A stretch of 64,000 nt of DNA from Lysobacter panacisoli (GCF_009765165.1 NZ_VLNU01000001.1:2858247-2922246); one strand, 5' to 3'; shown: positions 19,862 through 31,976, numbered from the stretch's first letter. Numbers and translations: made by a program. Notes: generated by a model not told the origin, from the letters alone.

Positions 19862-21736
19862 GTGAAACAACAGGTTGTCAAACAAAGCTCGGCCAGACGC
19901 TACGCGCGCACCGCGCTGGGGCTGGCTCTGGCCTTGGCCAGCGGCGCGGCTTCGGCGCTGGGCCTGGGGCAGATCGAGGTCAAGTCCCGGCTCGGCCAGC
20001 CGTTCCTGGCCGAGATCCCGATTATTTCCAGCGATCCGAGCGAACTGGAGAACATCCAGGCCGAGCTCGCCTCGCCCCTCGTCTTCGCCCGCATCGGCCT
20101 GCAACCGCCGATGGGCCTGGTCGCGCAGTTGCAGTTCACCTCGGCGCTGGACTCCGCCGGCCGACCGGTCATCCGCGTCACCACCGAGCAGCCCGTCACC
20201 GAACCGTTGCTGACCTTCCTGGTCTCGGTCGACTGGGGCCAGGGCCGGCTGGTGCGCGAATACGCCGCGCTGGTCGATGCGCCGCGCACGGTGTCCGCGC
20301 CGCTGCAGCCGCAGATCGACGAGACCGTCGTTTCCGCACCGAACACCATCGAGCGGCCGGTCGAAGCCGCGCCGCCCGCCACCGAGCCGCCGCCGGAAGT
20401 CGCGAGCGAGGAAACCACGGCCGAAGAAGGCACCGGCACGGAAATCGCGCCGACGCCCGAACCACAGCCGCAGACCCAGGTCGCGGTGGCGACGCCGCCG
20501 CGCGCGCCGGTGCCCGACGTGGCCCGCGAGCTGTCCGGCGACTACGAAGTGCGCCGCGGCGACACGCTGTCGCAGATCGCCGGCCGCATGGAAGGCGAGG
20601 GCTTCACCCTCGACCAGGCCATGATCGCGCTGTTGCGCGCCAACCCCGATGCGTTCATCGGCGGCAACATCAACCGCCTCAAGGCCGGCGCGGTGCTCGC
20701 GCTGCCGCCGGGCGACGAACTGGCCAGCGTCGATGCCAGCCAGGCACGCCGTCTGGTGGCGAGCCAGGTCCAGCAATGGCGCGATGCGCGCCGCGCGGTG
20801 CCGCAACCTGCGCTGGAAGGCGACATCGTCGCCTCCGCCGCAGCGGCGACGTCGGCGGGTGCGACACCAGCGAGCAGTGGTGCAACGGCGTCGGCAGCGG
20901 GCGGCACGACCGCGGATGCGCGTCTGGAAATCGTCCCGCCCGGCGCGAGCCGCGCCACCCAGGCGGGAACGCAGTCCGGCATCGAGGCCGGTGGTGAGGG
21001 CGAGATGCTTCGACAGGAACTGCAGCAGAACCAGGAAACCATCGCGGCCCGCGAGGCCGAGGTGAAGGAACTCAAGAGCCGCGTCGCCGAGCTCGAACAA
21101 CTGCAGCAGAAGCAGCAGCAGTTGATGGCGATGAAGGACAGCGAACTGGCCGCCGCGCAGCAGCGCCTGGCCAAGAGCAACAACGAAGCCGCGCCGTCCG
21201 GCGGCTCGGCCCTGCCGTGGGCCATCGGCGGCGGCGCGCTGCTGCTGGTGCTGGTCGGTGGCTGGCTGTGGCGTCGTCGTCCTTCGAAGCCGGTGTTCCG
21301 CGCGCCGTCCGCCGCTGCGCCGTCGATCGCCGATGCGTTCGCCGAACCCTTGGCCGACGAGCCGGAAGCGGTCGAGGCCGCGATCGTCGAAGCGCAGGCG
21401 GAAGAAGCGCGCGTGGAGGAAACGCCGCGCGCTGCTGTCGTCGAATCCGATGAGCCGCCGTTCGAACTCACCCCGCAGCCGACCCGCGCGCGTCCCGCGC
21501 CGACACCGTCCGCACCGATCGCGCCGGCCTGGCACGTCGCCTCCAATGGCGGACGCCGTGGCCACGTCGAACCGACTCTGGCGACGCAGCCGGGGCAGGA
21601 GCGCCTGGAACTCGCGCGCGCCTACCTCGACCTGGGCGACACCGAAAGTGCGCGCCAGCTGCTCAGCGAAGTCGTGATCAACGGCGATCTGGCCGCGCGC
21701 CAGCAAGCGTCGCGGATGCTGCAAGAGCTGGATTGA
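19862..21736 (+). CDS. fimV: FimV/HubP-like polar protein with LysM domain
   Basis: A 624-residue FimV homologue, a peptidoglycan-binding inner-membrane protein that organises the cell pole and type IV pili. Order: signal peptide (about 1-37), FimV N-terminal domain ([19 protein letters not shown]), LysM (about 229-285, [16 protein letters not shown]), coiled coil (about 381-440, EQLQQKQQQ), one membrane helix (about 452-473), then an acidic, Pro-rich cytoplasmic region and the FimV C-terminal helix-turn ([22 protein letters not shown]). It is shorter than Pseudomonas FimV (about 900). The start is GTG 19,862. Confidence 0.92.
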   Translation: MKQQVVKQSSARRYARTALGLALALASGAASALGLGQIEVKSRLGQPFLAEIPIISSDPSELENIQAELASPLVFARIGLQPPMGLVAQLQFTSALDSAGRPVIRVTTEQPVTEPLLTFLVSVDWGQGRLVREYAALVDAPRTVSAPLQPQIDETVVSAPNTIERPVEAAPPATEPPPEVASEETTAEEGTGTEIAPTPEPQPQTQVAVATPPRAPVPDVARELSGDYEVRRGDTLSQIAGRMEGEGFTLDQAMIALLRANPDAFIGGNINRLKAGAVLALPPGDELASVDASQARRLVASQVQQWRDARRAVPQPALEGDIVASAAAATSAGATPASSGATASAAGGTTADARLEIVPPGASRATQAGTQSGIEAGGEGEMLRQELQQNQETIAAREAEVKELKSRVAELEQLQQKQQQLMAMKDSELAAAQQRLAKSNNEAAPSGGSALPWAIGGGALLLVLVGGWLWRRRPSKPVFRAPSAAAPSIADAFAEPLADEPEAVEAAIVEAQAEEARVEETPRAAVVESDEPPFELTPQPTRARPAPTPSAPIAPAWHVASNGGRRGHVEPTLATQPGQERLELARAYLDLGDTESARQLLSEVVINGDLAARQQASRMLQELD

Positions 21737-21738
21737 CC

Positions 21739-22584
21739 GTGGCGCAGGACACGTCCGGCGTCGACACCAACACGCTGGACGCACCGCCGGCGCGGCGTTT
21801 CGCGCTCGGCGTGGAGTACGACGGCAGCGGTTTCTGCGGTTGGCAGCGCCTGAGCAAGCACGGCGAACCCGAACGCGAAGGCGAGGAAACCCTGCAGGCG
21901 GCGCTGGAGAACGCGATCTCCTTCGTCGCCGGGCATCCGGTGGAGACCATCTGCGCCGGCCGCACCGACGCCGGCGTGCACGCGGCCTGCCAGGTCGTGC
22001 ATTTCGACAGCCATGCGCAGCGCGATCCGCGCAGCTGGATGCTCGGCGTGACCAGCCGCCTGCCGCCGCAGATCGCGGTGCGCTGGGCGCAGGCGGTGCC
22101 GGACGATTTCCATGCGCGCTTCTCGGCGCGTGCGCGCCGCTATCGCTACCGCATCCTCAATCGCCCGATACGTGCCGCGCTGCAGCGCCAGTACCTGAGC
22201 TGGGAACGCCGTGCGCTCGACGCCGACGCGATGCATCGCGCCGCGCAGGCACTGCTCGGCGAGAACGACTTCTCCGCGTTCCGCACCGTGCACTGCCAGT
22301 CGCCGCACGCGTTCCGCGAGTTGCAGCAGATCCTCGTCACCCGCAGTGGCGACGTGGTCGAAGTGGAAGTGCAGGCCAACGCGTTCCTGCACCACATGGT
22401 GCGCAACATCGTCGGCAGCCTGCTGATGGTCGGCAGCGGCGAGAAGCCGGAGGGCTGGATCGCGGAACTGCTCGCCGGTCGCGACCGCACCGTCGCCGGT
22501 CCGACCGCACCGCCGACCGGATTGCTGTTCCTCGGCCCGCGCTATCCGGCGCAGTGGGGCCTGCCCGCAGAGGTGACGTTGTGA
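21739..22584 (+). CDS. truA: tRNA pseudouridine(38-40) synthase TruA
   Basis: A 281-residue pseudouridine synthase acting on positions 38-40 of tRNA. The catalytic Asp is D77 in [20 protein letters not shown] and [13 protein letters not shown] are family motifs. I chose the GTG at 21,739; a TTG at 21,733 overlaps the fimV stop and would add two residues. The end overlaps trpF by 4 nt. The order fimV-truA-trpF is common in gammaproteobacteria. Confidence 0.95.
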   Translation: MAQDTSGVDTNTLDAPPARRFALGVEYDGSGFCGWQRLSKHGEPEREGEETLQAALENAISFVAGHPVETICAGRTDAGVHAACQVVHFDSHAQRDPRSWMLGVTSRLPPQIAVRWAQAVPDDFHARFSARARRYRYRILNRPIRAALQRQYLSWERRALDADAMHRAAQALLGENDFSAFRTVHCQSPHAFRELQQILVTRSGDVVEVEVQANAFLHHMVRNIVGSLLMVGSGEKPEGWIAELLAGRDRTVAGPTAPPTGLLFLGPRYPAQWGLPAEVTL

Positions 22585-23225
22585 ACGCACCGCTGCGCAC
22601 GCGCATCAAGTTCTGCGGCATGACCCGCGCGCAGGACGTCGCGCTCGCCTGCGAGCTGGGCGTCGACGCGGTGGGTTTCGTGTTCGCCGCGCGTAGCCCG
22701 CGCCGGCTCGGGGTCGATCAGGCCGCGGCGCTGCGTACGCACACAATGCTGTTCGTCGATGTCGTCGCGCTGGTGATGGACAGCCCGGCCGAGCTCGTGC
22801 GCGAGGTGATCGCGCAGGTGCGGCCGACGCTGCTGCAATTCCACGGCGATGAGGATGCGGCGTTCTGCCGCAGCTTCGGCCTGCCGTACCTCAAGGTCAT
22901 CGCGATGGGCGAGGGCGGCGATGCGGCGACGCAGGCGAAGGACCATGCGGACGCATCGGCATTCCTGCTCGACAGCCACGCGCGCGGAGCCGGTGGCGGC
23001 ACCGGCAGGCCCTTCGACTGGACACGCATTCCGCGCGATCTCGGCAAGCCGTTCCTGCTCGCTGGCGGCCTCGGCCCGGACAATGTGTTCGACGCCATCC
23101 GCGATGTGCACCCGTGGGGTGTGGATGTGTCCAGCGGCATCGAGTCCGCACCGGGTGAGAAGGACGCAGCGAAGATGCGTCGCTTCGTCGAGGAAGTGCG
23201 GCGCGCGGATTCGCTGCGCGGTTGA
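22581..23225 (+). CDS. trpF: phosphoribosylanthranilate isomerase
   Basis: A 214-residue TIM-barrel enzyme, the third step of tryptophan synthesis. The active-site Cys is in IKFCGMTR and the Asp in [19 protein letters not shown] forms the phosphate loop. The GTG start overlaps the truA stop as GTGA. It is separated from trpB by REP units and the LysR gene, so the trp genes form two transcription units. Confidence 0.95.
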   Translation: MNAPLRTRIKFCGMTRAQDVALACELGVDAVGFVFAARSPRRLGVDQAAALRTHTMLFVDVVALVMDSPAELVREVIAQVRPTLLQFHGDEDAAFCRSFGLPYLKVIAMGEGGDAATQAKDHADASAFLLDSHARGAGGGTGRPFDWTRIPRDLGKPFLLAGGLGPDNVFDAIRDVHPWGVDVSSGIESAPGEKDAAKMRRFVEEVRRADSLRG

Positions 23226-23280
23226 TTCGTTGGCTGATCGTTCCTGTGCAGGCGGGAGTCCAGCGTTTCTCGGCCTTTTT

Positions 23281-23385
23281 GCTGTCATTCCCGCGAAGGC
23301 GGGAATCCAACCAACAGACGCCATTCCGCTCTATGCAACGCTTGATGCCCTGATGCGTGGATTCCCGCCTTCGCGGGAATGACAG
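23281..23385. repeat. inverted pair of REP-like palindromes
   Basis: At about 23,285-23,309 the unit TTCCCGCGAAGGCGGGAATC occurs, and at about 23,361-23,384 the opposite orientation GATTCCCGCCTTCGCGGGAA followed by TGACAGC. They are the same element as at 5,421-5,520. The pair lies between the convergent trpF and LysR genes. Confidence 0.85.
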
Positions 23386-23415
23386 CACCTTCCATGTCGG
23401 CATGCGCTTCACACA

Positions 23416-24297
23416 TTAGGCCAGCTCACCGCGCAGCCATTCCGCCAATCGCGCCACGCGCGGATCCGTACTGCGCCTGGGCGCGACCAAAGCCCAGCGG
23501 CCGTCGGTGTCGACGAATCCCCACGGTGCGATCAGGCGCCCGGCGCGCATGTCCTCCGCGACCAGCGGTTCCGGTGCGATCGCCACGCCCAGCCCCGCTT
23601 CGGCGGCTTCGAGCAGGTAGTACAGATGCGCGAAGCCGGTTCCCAGCTGTAGTGCCGACGGATCGAGTCCGTTGCGCCGCGCCCAGTCGCTCCACGCTTG
23701 CGGGCGTGAGGCGGTATGCAGCAACGGCAACGCCAGCAGCGCGTCGGGCGAGGCGTCGCGGAGGCGATCGACACCGGCGAAGCGCGGGCCGACCACCGGT
23801 CCGATGCGCTCGATCGCCAGTTCGTGCACCTGCCACTCCGCGGGCCACGGTGGTTCGGCGATGAGCAGGGCCGCGTCCATGCCGGCGAGGCGTGCGTCCG
23901 GAACGGTCTCGCTGGGCGACAGATGCAGGGTGAGGTCGGGCATATCACGGGCGAGCCGGTCCAGGCGCGGGATCATCCAGCGCGCCAGCAGGCTGCCCGG
24001 ACAACCAAGCACAAGCGGCGCGTGCGGGCGGCGGCGCAGTTCGGTCCAGGCCTGGCGTAGCGGGGCGAACGCGACCTCGGCAGCTTCGTGCAGGCGATGG
24101 CCGGCGGGGGTCAGTGCCAACCCGCGGCCTTCGCGCACGAACAAGGGCGTGCCCAGCGCCTCTTCCAGCGCCTTGAGATGCCGGCTGACCGCACCGTGGG
24201 TGACGTGCAGCTCCTCGGCAGCGCGGCTTACGCTGTCCAGCCGGGCCACGGCCTCGAAGGCGCGCAGGGCGTTGAGCGGGGGCAGGTCGCGGCTCAT
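23416..24297 (-). CDS. LysR-family regulator, probably of trpBA (TrpI-like)
   Basis: A 293-residue LysR-type regulator. The N-terminal winged HTH reads [28 protein letters not shown], and the effector domain follows from about residue 90. The N-terminus [18 protein letters not shown] is typical of the GcvA/TrpI branch. It is divergent from trpB with a 77-nt gap. In pseudomonads the divergent TrpI activates trpBA in response to indoleglycerol phosphate; by position this protein may do the same, but that is inference. Confidence 0.85.
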   Translation of the reverse strand: MSRDLPPLNALRAFEAVARLDSVSRAAEELHVTHGAVSRHLKALEEALGTPLFVREGRGLALTPAGHRLHEAAEVAFAPLRQAWTELRRRPHAPLVLGCPGSLLARWMIPRLDRLARDMPDLTLHLSPSETVPDARLAGMDAALLIAEPPWPAEWQVHELAIERIGPVVGPRFAGVDRLRDASPDALLALPLLHTASRPQAWSDWARRNGLDPSALQLGTGFAHLYYLLEAAEAGLGVAIAPEPLVAEDMRAGRLIAPWGFVDTDGRWALVAPRRSTDPRVARLAEWLRGELA

Positions 24298-24374
24298 GGA
24301 TGTGTGAGTAATCCTGACAGGTCGTGCCGATTTTATGCATGGTCTGTGCGATCTGTCGCCGATAAAGTCACGGC
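24298..24374. promoter_or_regulatory. LysR/trpB divergent promoter region
   Basis: This 77-nt gap must hold promoters for both the LysR gene and trpB. It is more AT-rich than its surroundings, with GATTTTATGCAT at about 24,329-24,340. No strong -35/-10 pair is visible on either strand, consistent with an activator-dependent promoter. LysR sites (T-N11-A) are too degenerate to fix by eye. Confidence 0.4.
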
Positions 24375-25583
<1,209 letters not shown>

Positions 25584-25603
25584 CCCAGAACCCATCGACG
25601 TCA

Positions 25604-25689
25604 GCGCCCTGCAAGGGGAAGGTCGGGGAGGCGGCGGGCCCCTCCCTCCTCCATCCCGCCGGCTTCCGGGCCTTCCCCTTGCAGGGCGC
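25604..25689. repeat. 19-bp perfect inverted repeat between trpB and trpA
   Basis: Left arm 25,604-25,622 (GCGCCCTGCAAGGGGAAGG) and right arm 25,671-25,689 are exact reverse complements with 48 nt between. The long hairpin lies in the trpB-trpA gap, where most bacteria have a tight coupling or overlap. It may reduce coupling or stabilise the trpB message; a dispersed element is the simplest explanation. Confidence 0.85.
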
Positions 25690-25710
25690 GACGAACCACG
25701 GCGGATTGCC

Positions 25711-26511
25711 ATGAACCGGATCGACCGACGCTTCAACCAACTGCGCGAGGCCCGCCGCAAGGCGCTGGTACCGTTCATCACCGCGGGCGATCCCTCGCTG
25801 GAGGCGACCGTACCGGTGATGCACGCGCTGGTCGAAGCCGGTGCGGACGTGATCGAGCTGGGCGTGCCGTTCTCCGATCCGATGGCCGACGGTCCGACCA
25901 TCCAGCGCAGTTCCGAACGTGCACTCGCGCGCGGCGCCGGACTGGCGTTCGTGTTCGACAGCGTGCGCCGTTTCCGCGAATGCGACGCCGATACGCCGGT
26001 CGTGCTGATGGGCTACCTCAATCCGGTGGAGATCCGCGGCGCGGAGCGCTTCGCGCGCGAAGCCGTGCACGCGGGCGTCGACGGCGTGCTGCTGGTCGAC
26101 CTGCCGCCGGAGGAATCGTCCGAGGTCCGCGCCGCGTTCCAATCGCACGGACTCGCGCTGATCCTGCTCGCGTCGCCGACCACCACCGACGCGCGCCTGC
26201 GCCTGCTCTCCGACGATGCGCAGGGCTACCTCTACTACGTCAGTTTCGCCGGCGTGACAGGCGCGGACCGTCTCGACACCGGCGCCGCATCCACGCACCT
26301 GCAGGCCATTCGCCGGCAGAGCCGGGTGCCGGTGGTCGCTGGCTTCGGCATCAAGGACGCGGCCAGTGCCGCGGCGATGGCGCGCGAGGCGGACGGCGTC
26401 GTGGTCGGCAGTGCGCTCGTGGCCGAACTGGCCGATGCGGCCGATCCTTCCGTGCAGGCCCGTACGTTCCTGGCACCGTTGCGCGCCGCCCTGGACGCCA
26501 CCACGGGCTGA
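25711..26511 (+). CDS. trpA: tryptophan synthase alpha subunit
   Basis: A 266-residue TIM-barrel subunit that cleaves indoleglycerol phosphate. The catalytic pair E49 and D60 (ADVIELGVPFSDPMADG) has exactly the E. coli numbering; GFGIKDAASA and VVVGSALV form the phosphate site. The start ATG at 25,711 gives the family-typical beginning. accD follows 90 nt later. Confidence 0.97.
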   Translation: MNRIDRRFNQLREARRKALVPFITAGDPSLEATVPVMHALVEAGADVIELGVPFSDPMADGPTIQRSSERALARGAGLAFVFDSVRRFRECDADTPVVLMGYLNPVEIRGAERFAREAVHAGVDGVLLVDLPPEESSEVRAAFQSHGLALILLASPTTTDARLRLLSDDAQGYLYYVSFAGVTGADRLDTGAASTHLQAIRRQSRVPVVAGFGIKDAASAAAMAREADGVVVGSALVAELADAADPSVQARTFLAPLRAALDATTG

Positions 26512-26601
26512 GCGGCCTTCGCAGGTCTCTGCGCTAAACTGGCCCGCTCGGCCGGACCCCACTCCGGCTTTCACCAAGCCTGAACGGGGAATACCCAACG
26601 C

Positions 26602-27492
26602 ATGTCCTGGCTCAAGAAACTCATGCCCTCGGGCATCCGCACCGAAACCGGCGCGTCCAAGCGCCGCAGCGTGCCCGAAGGTTTGTGGGAAAAGTGCGAC
26701 CGCTGCGGCGCGGTGCTCTACCGCCCCGAACTCGAGGAGAACCTCGAGGTCTGCCCGAAGTGCAGCTTCCACATGCCGATCCGCGCGCGCGTTCGGCTGA
26801 CGGCGTTGTTCGATGCGGACAGCACGCGCGAGATCGCCGGCGAGCTGGGCCCGACCGACGTGCTCAAGTTCCGTGACCAGAAGAAGTACTCCGATCGCAT
26901 CAAGGCCGCGCAGAAGTCGACCGGCGAGCGCGACGCGCTGGTCGCGATGGAAGGCACGCTCAAGCAGCGTCCACTGGTCGCCGCCGCGTTCGACTTCCCC
27001 TTCATGGGCGGCTCGATGGGTTCGGTCGTCGGCGAGCGCTTCACCCGCGCTGCCGAGCGCGCGGTCGAGCTGGGCTGCCCGATGGTGTGCTTCACCGCGA
27101 CCGGTGGCGCGCGCATGCAGGAAAGCCTGTTCTCGCTGATGCAGATGGCCAAGACGTCCGCCGCTCTCGCGCGCATGCGTGCGAAGGGCCTGCCGTTCGT
27201 CTCGGTGATGACGCATCCGACCACCGGCGGCGTGTCCGCTTCGTTCGCGATGCTGGGCGACCTCAACCTGGCCGAACCGGAAGCGCTGATCGGCTTCGCC
27301 GGCCCGCGCGTTATCGAGCAGACCGTGCGCGAGACGTTGCCGGAAGGTTTCCAGCGTTCGGAATTCCTGCTCGAGCACGGCGCACTCGACCAGATCTGCG
27401 ATCGCCGCGAACTGCGCGACCGCCTCGCCACGCTGATGGCGTTGATGATGAAGCAGCCCGCGCCCAGCGACGAGCCCGAGGCCGCGGCGTGA
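26602..27492 (+). CDS. accD: acetyl-CoA carboxylase carboxyltransferase subunit beta
   Basis: A 296-residue subunit of acetyl-CoA carboxylase; with AccA it transfers carboxyl from biotin to acetyl-CoA. A four-Cys zinc finger is visible at C32, C35, C51 and C54, followed by the crotonase-fold domain with [21 protein letters not shown] and [16 protein letters not shown]. The trpA-accD order is conserved in this family; folC, often next, is absent here and glmM follows instead. Confidence 0.96.
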   Translation: MSWLKKLMPSGIRTETGASKRRSVPEGLWEKCDRCGAVLYRPELEENLEVCPKCSFHMPIRARVRLTALFDADSTREIAGELGPTDVLKFRDQKKYSDRIKAAQKSTGERDALVAMEGTLKQRPLVAAAFDFPFMGGSMGSVVGERFTRAAERAVELGCPMVCFTATGGARMQESLFSLMQMAKTSAALARMRAKGLPFVSVMTHPTTGGVSASFAMLGDLNLAEPEALIGFAGPRVIEQTVRETLPEGFQRSEFLLEHGALDQICDRRELRDRLATLMALMMKQPAPSDEPEAAA

Positions 27493-27619
27493 CCCATCGG
27501 CGCTCGTGCCTGCGCCGGGACAGGTGCAGGGGCAGGGCGCCGATGCACGTCTCTTTCCAGATCGTCCCTTTCCATATCGACTCCGTTCCCGCGCCGCGGG
27601 AACGCGAGGGAGCAAGCCG

Positions 27620-28960
27620 ATGAGCCGCAAGTATTTCGGAACCGATGGCATCCGTGGGCGCGTGGGCGAAGGTCCGATCTCGGCCGACTTCGTCCTACGC
27701 CTGGGTAATGCCTACGGCCACGCGCTGCCGCGCCGCGACTGGCGAAATCCGGTGGTGATCATCGGCAAGGACACGCGCATCTCGAACTACATGTTCGAGG
27801 CCGCGCTCGAAGCCGGTCTCGTCGCCGCGGGCGTGGACGTGCAGTTGATGGGCCCGATGCCGACGCCGGCCGTGTCGCACCTCACGCACTCCATGCGCGC
27901 CGACGGTGGCATCGTCATCTCGGCCTCGCACAACCCGCATCACGACAACGGCATCAAGTTCTTCTCGGCCGAAGGCGAGAAGCTGGACGACGCGACCGAG
28001 CTGGCGATCGAGGCGGCGCTGGAACAGCCGTTCCGCACCGTGCCGTCCGAGCAGCTGGGCAAGGCCGTGCGCACGCGCGACGCGCTGGGCCGCTACATCG
28101 AGCACTGCAAGTCGTCGGTGCCCAAGGGCTTCGACCTCGGCGGACTGCGCATCGCGATGGACTGCGCCAATGGCGCGACCTATCAGCTCGGTCCGCTGGT
28201 GTTGCGCGAGCTGGGCGCGCGCGTCGACGCCATCGGCATCGATCCCAACGGCATCAACATCAACGACGGCGTGGGCTCGACCCATCCCGAGACGCTGGCC
28301 GCGCACGTCCGCGCGACCGACGCCGATGTCGGCATCGCCTTCGACGGCGACGGCGACCGCGTGCTGTTCGTCGACAGCGACGGCGTGGTCTGCGACGGCG
28401 ACGACCTGCTGTACGTGCTTGCCAGCGACTGGCAGGCCAGCGGCCGCCTGAGGGGCCCCGTGGTCGGCACGCTGATGACCAACTACGCGCTGGAACGCGC
28501 CTTCGCCGAACGCGGCATCGGTTTCATCCGCGCCAAGGTCGGCGACCGTTACGTGCACCAGCAGCTGATCGCCAACGACGGCGTGCTCGGCGGCGAAGCG
28601 TCCGGCCATCTGCTGTGCCTGGACCGCGCCAACACCGGCGATGCCATCGTCAGTGCGCTGCAGGTGCTGGAAGTGCTCAAGCGTCGCGGCATCTCGCTGC
28701 GGCAGGCGCTGGACGGCTTCAGCAAGGTGCCGCAGAAGACCGTCAACGTGCGTTTCCAGGGCGATTCGCGCCCGGTCGAGGCCGCGTCGGTGCAGGCCGC
28801 ACTTGCGGATGCGCAGGCGGCAGTGGCCGGTCGCGGTCGTGCGTTCCTGCGTCCATCGGGCACCGAGCCGGTGGTGCGCGTCACGGTCGAAGCCGACGAC
28901 GCCGGCCTGATGCAGTCCACGCTCGATCGTCTCGCCGCAGCGGTCCGCGAAGCGGTGTGA
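27620..28960 (+). CDS. glmM: phosphoglucosamine mutase
   Basis: A 446-residue alpha-D-phosphohexomutase converting glucosamine-6-P to glucosamine-1-P for UDP-GlcNAc. The phosphoserine is S103 in [14 protein letters not shown]; the metal loop is [10 protein letters not shown] and the sugar loop [21 protein letters not shown] closes the active site. N-terminus [13 protein letters not shown] is diagnostic of GlmM. The start ATG at 27,620 has GAGGGAGCAAGCCG ahead of it. A short palindrome (GTTCCCGC-GCC-GCGGGAAC, 27,585-27,603) sits in the leader. Confidence 0.96.
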   Translation: MSRKYFGTDGIRGRVGEGPISADFVLRLGNAYGHALPRRDWRNPVVIIGKDTRISNYMFEAALEAGLVAAGVDVQLMGPMPTPAVSHLTHSMRADGGIVISASHNPHHDNGIKFFSAEGEKLDDATELAIEAALEQPFRTVPSEQLGKAVRTRDALGRYIEHCKSSVPKGFDLGGLRIAMDCANGATYQLGPLVLRELGARVDAIGIDPNGININDGVGSTHPETLAAHVRATDADVGIAFDGDGDRVLFVDSDGVVCDGDDLLYVLASDWQASGRLRGPVVGTLMTNYALERAFAERGIGFIRAKVGDRYVHQQLIANDGVLGGEASGHLLCLDRANTGDAIVSALQVLEVLKRRGISLRQALDGFSKVPQKTVNVRFQGDSRPVEAASVQAALADAQAAVAGRGRAFLRPSGTEPVVRVTVEADDAGLMQSTLDRLAAAVREAV

Positions 28961-28967
28961 GGCATTC

Positions 28968-28990
28968 CGCCCTCCCGCAACGGGAGGGCG
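28968..28990. terminator. hairpin between convergent glmM and yejM-like genes
   Basis: A perfect 10-bp stem (CGCCCTCCCG / CGGGAGGGCG) with a CAA loop lies eight nucleotides after the glmM stop and 17 nt before the stop of the next, opposing gene. Only TTCC follows, so it is a weak intrinsic terminator, but the placement suits a bidirectional one. Confidence 0.7.
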
Positions 28991-29006
28991 TTCCATATCG
29001 CAAGAC

Positions 29007-30860
29007 TCAGCGCTTCTGAAATCGCGTGAGCTGCTCCCACGAACTGCTCACTGCGTGCGGCGAAACTTCGGCGTCGTGGAGCGCACGGTATTGGCGATCG
29101 ACCACCGTGGCCGATCCGAAGTTGTCGAACAGGTAGATGCGCTCGCCGTCGCGGATGCCGCGCTGCGACCAGCTTTCCACCAGCAACGGGCGTGTCGCCG
29201 GGATATTCCCGAACAGGTCCACGCCGGTCGAATAATCCGCGGTGTCGTTGCGGCAGTTCAGCGCATGGCGCATCACGGTCGGGACGAAGTCCTCGTGCGA
29301 GGTCGGCGCGGTCGTCACGCCCGGCGCGCGGCCCGGCCAGTGCAGCACGAACGGCGTGCGCAGCTGCCAGTCGGAGAAGTTGCCGTTGTGGCCCCAGTAG
29401 TTCTGGCGCAGCTCGTTGAACTCCTCGCCGTGGTCACCGGTGATGAGCACGACCGTGTTGTCGGCGATCGCGCTGTGCTTCAGTGCATCGAGCAGCTGGC
29501 CGATCATCTGGTCGCTGTAATGCACGGCCGCGCGGTAGCGGTTGAACTCCGGCGTCGGGTCGTGCTCAGGCCCGAGCTTGAGGAAGTTAACTTCCTGCGC
29601 CATCGGCTGGAACGGCGACTGGAAGCCTTCCGGCAGGTGGTACGGCGCGTGCGGCGCATCGAGGAACACGAAGCCGAAGAAGCGTTCGTTCGCCGAATGG
29701 TTGCGGATGTCCGCCTGCAGGCGATCGACCACGTAGCGGTCGCGTTCCGCGCGACCCAGTTCCGACGGCGCGTTGACGATGCGATCGCGCACCTGCGCGA
29801 ACACCGTGCGGTCGAATTCCGGGCTGTACAGCGGGGCGCTGCCGTAGATGTGCATGCGGTAGCCATCGCGCTGCATCAGGTCGATCATCGCCGAGCCGCG
29901 CTGCTGCGCGAGCATCGCCTGCCAGTAGCCGCCGGGCAGGCCGTACATCAGGCCGAACAGGCCGAAGCGCGTGGCGTTGCCGGTGCTGACGTGGTTATCG
30001 AAGCGCTGCGCGTCCTGCGCATAGCGCGCGGTGTTGGGCATCACTTCGGGAACGAGCATGTCGTGGCGCAGCGATTCGACCATCACCACCAGCACGTTCA
30101 GCGCCGGGCGCGCATCGCACTGCAACGACTGGCGTGGATAGCCGAGCACGTTGTCGCCGGCATTGGGAAGCGTCGACGCGCTCGCCGTGTGCACACCCAG
30201 GCGCGCCAGCGTGTCCTTCATCGTGATCGGCTGCGCCCACGGGATGTAGGCCAATTGCGCGAGCACCGCGCGATCGCCGCGCGCATCCGACACGGCCGTC
30301 ATCACCTGGCCCAGGGCCAGCCACACCGCCACCGCCCACCAGGCGCGGCGGATGCCGATCAGCCCGGGGCGACGGTCGAGCGCACGCCACCACAGTCGTG
30401 CGGCAAACGCCTGCAGCGCGAACAGGGCAACCACCGCGAATGCGATCAGCACCCACATGCCGGCCGAGAACGTGACCTGGTCGCTCAGCGCGCCGCCGAA
30501 GATCATGTTGGCGACCATCGCGTTGAGGTGGAACCGGTACAGCTCGAACACCTTCGCATCCGCCAGCAGCAGGCAGATCCACAGCGACTGCAGCGCCACG
30601 GCGGTGCCGATCATCCAGCGCGGATTGCGGACCAGACGGCCCACCACCCACGCGGGCAGTGCCACCAGCGCGCCGAAGAAGATGAAATGACCGGGTAGGG
30701 CGAGCAGCAGGAACAGCGCCGAGCGCCAGTCCGACGCGGCGCTGGCCAGCGGGATGTTGCTGCAGGTGATCAGCGACCCGAGCAGGGCATTGGCGAGGAT
30801 GAAGCCGGTCAGCCAGGCGGAGCGGTGTCGCGGCGACGCGGCGGCGGAAGCGGGGTCCAT
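29007..30860 (-). CDS. YejM/PbgA-like inner-membrane sulfatase-fold protein
   Basis: A 617-residue protein with five N-terminal membrane helices (about residues 15-190, DUF3413-like) and a periplasmic sulfatase-fold domain from about residue 255. Typical features are NVLVVMVESLRHDML, NHVSTGNATRFGLFGLMYGLPG, and TGDHGEEFNE with QNYWGHNGNFSDWQLRTPFV. This matches the YejM (PbgA, LapC) family, which in E. coli regulates lipopolysaccharide synthesis through LapB and FtsH and is not an active sulfatase. It is convergent with glmM and divergent from the oxygenase. Confidence 0.85.
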   Translation of the reverse strand: MDPASAAASPRHRSAWLTGFILANALLGSLITCSNIPLASAASDWRSALFLLLALPGHFIFFGALVALPAWVVGRLVRNPRWMIGTAVALQSLWICLLLADAKVFELYRFHLNAMVANMIFGGALSDQVTFSAGMWVLIAFAVVALFALQAFAARLWWRALDRRPGLIGIRRAWWAVAVWLALGQVMTAVSDARGDRAVLAQLAYIPWAQPITMKDTLARLGVHTASASTLPNAGDNVLGYPRQSLQCDARPALNVLVVMVESLRHDMLVPEVMPNTARYAQDAQRFDNHVSTGNATRFGLFGLMYGLPGGYWQAMLAQQRGSAMIDLMQRDGYRMHIYGSAPLYSPEFDRTVFAQVRDRIVNAPSELGRAERDRYVVDRLQADIRNHSANERFFGFVFLDAPHAPYHLPEGFQSPFQPMAQEVNFLKLGPEHDPTPEFNRYRAAVHYSDQMIGQLLDALKHSAIADNTVVLITGDHGEEFNELRQNYWGHNGNFSDWQLRTPFVLHWPGRAPGVTTAPTSHEDFVPTVMRHALNCRNDTADYSTGVDLFGNIPATRPLLVESWSQRGIRDGERIYLFDNFGSATVVDRQYRALHDAEVSPHAVSSSWEQLTRFQKR

Positions 30861-31018
30861 TCGTCGAGCAGGCCAAGCAATGCAAAGGGGGCGACATTAT
30901 CTCGTAACAATCCCGTGCTGACGCGGCCTGGGGTGGCCAGCCTGAACCGCCGTTTCAGCCGGGCGGGGCGGCGTATCATGTGCGGCCCGCCTTTCCATCC
31001 TTTCCGCAGGTCCGTCCC

Positions 31019-31972
31019 GTGAACCGAATCCCGACCCTCGACATCCGCCGCTTCACCGATCCGGCCGCCCCCGGCGACCGCGAGGCGTTCGTGGCTGAAC
31101 TCGGGGCGGCCTATCGTGAATGGGGCTTTGCGGGCATCCGCGGCCACGGCATCCCGACCGAACAGATCGACGCCTCCTACGACGTGTTCAAGCGCTTCTT
31201 CGCGCTGCCGGACCAGGCCAAGGCCCGCTACCACGTGGCCGGCAGCGGCGGCGCGCGCGGCTACACGCCGTTCGGCGTGGAGACCGCCAAGGACTCCAAG
31301 CACTACGACCTGAAGGAGTTCTGGCACGTCGGCCGCGAGATCCCGCGCGACTCGAAGTACGCCGAGGTGATGCCGGCCAACCTGTGGCCGGACGCAGACA
31401 TCCCGGGCTTCCGCGACCAGGCCTACGGCCTGTACGAATCGCTGGACCAGCTGGGTTCGCGCGTGCTCAGCGCGCTGGCGCTGCACATCGGCCTGCCGGA
31501 GAACTACTTCGCCGACAAGACCAATTCGGGCAATTCGATCCTGCGTCCGATCCACTATCCGCCGATCACCGCCGACGACATCCCCAACGTGCGCGCCGGC
31601 GCGCATGAAGACATCAACCTGATCACCTTGCTGGTCGGTGCCAGCGCGGAAGGCCTGGAAGTGCTGTCGCGCAAGGGCGAGTGGGTGCCGTTCACCGCCG
31701 ACGCCGACACCATCGTGGTCAACATCGGCGACATGCTGCAGCGCCTGACCAACCACGTGTACCCGTCGACCACGCACCGCGTGGTCAACCCGCCGGGCGA
31801 GAAGGCGCGCCAGCCGCGTTACTCCACGCCGTTCTTCCTGCATCCGAATCCGGACTTCCTGATCGACGTGCTGCCTTCGTGCATCACTCCGGACAACCCG
31901 AGCCGCTATCCGGAACCCATCACCGCGCACGGCTACCTGGAAGAGCGCCTGCGCGAGATCAAGCTGAAGTAA
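31019..31972 (+). CDS. 2-oxoglutarate/Fe(II)-type oxygenase, isopenicillin N synthase-like
   Basis: A 317-residue non-haem iron oxygenase of the IPNS/2OG superfamily. The iron triad is visible as H-x-D in AHEDINLITLL and the distal His in STTHRVVNP; RYSTPFFLHP carries the R-x-S cosubstrate or substrate pair. The N-terminal DIOX_N domain (GFAGIRGHGIP) is present. No beta-lactam genes are nearby, so the product is unknown; such genes are common in this family. The start is the GTG at 31,019 before NRIPTLDI. Confidence 0.87.
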   Translation: MNRIPTLDIRRFTDPAAPGDREAFVAELGAAYREWGFAGIRGHGIPTEQIDASYDVFKRFFALPDQAKARYHVAGSGGARGYTPFGVETAKDSKHYDLKEFWHVGREIPRDSKYAEVMPANLWPDADIPGFRDQAYGLYESLDQLGSRVLSALALHIGLPENYFADKTNSGNSILRPIHYPPITADDIPNVRAGAHEDINLITLLVGASAEGLEVLSRKGEWVPFTADADTIVVNIGDMLQRLTNHVYPSTTHRVVNPPGEKARQPRYSTPFFLHPNPDFLIDVLPSCITPDNPSRYPEPITAHGYLEERLREIKLK

Positions 31973-31976
31973 GCCT

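Noticed and set aside
27543..27619. Short reading frame between accD and glmM as a leader peptide
   Set aside because: No repeated codons or attenuator typical of leader control; the palindrome alone is not enough.
31019..31972. Beta-lactam biosynthesis gene
   Set aside because: Similarity to isopenicillin N synthase reflects the whole oxygenase superfamily; no other pathway genes are nearby.
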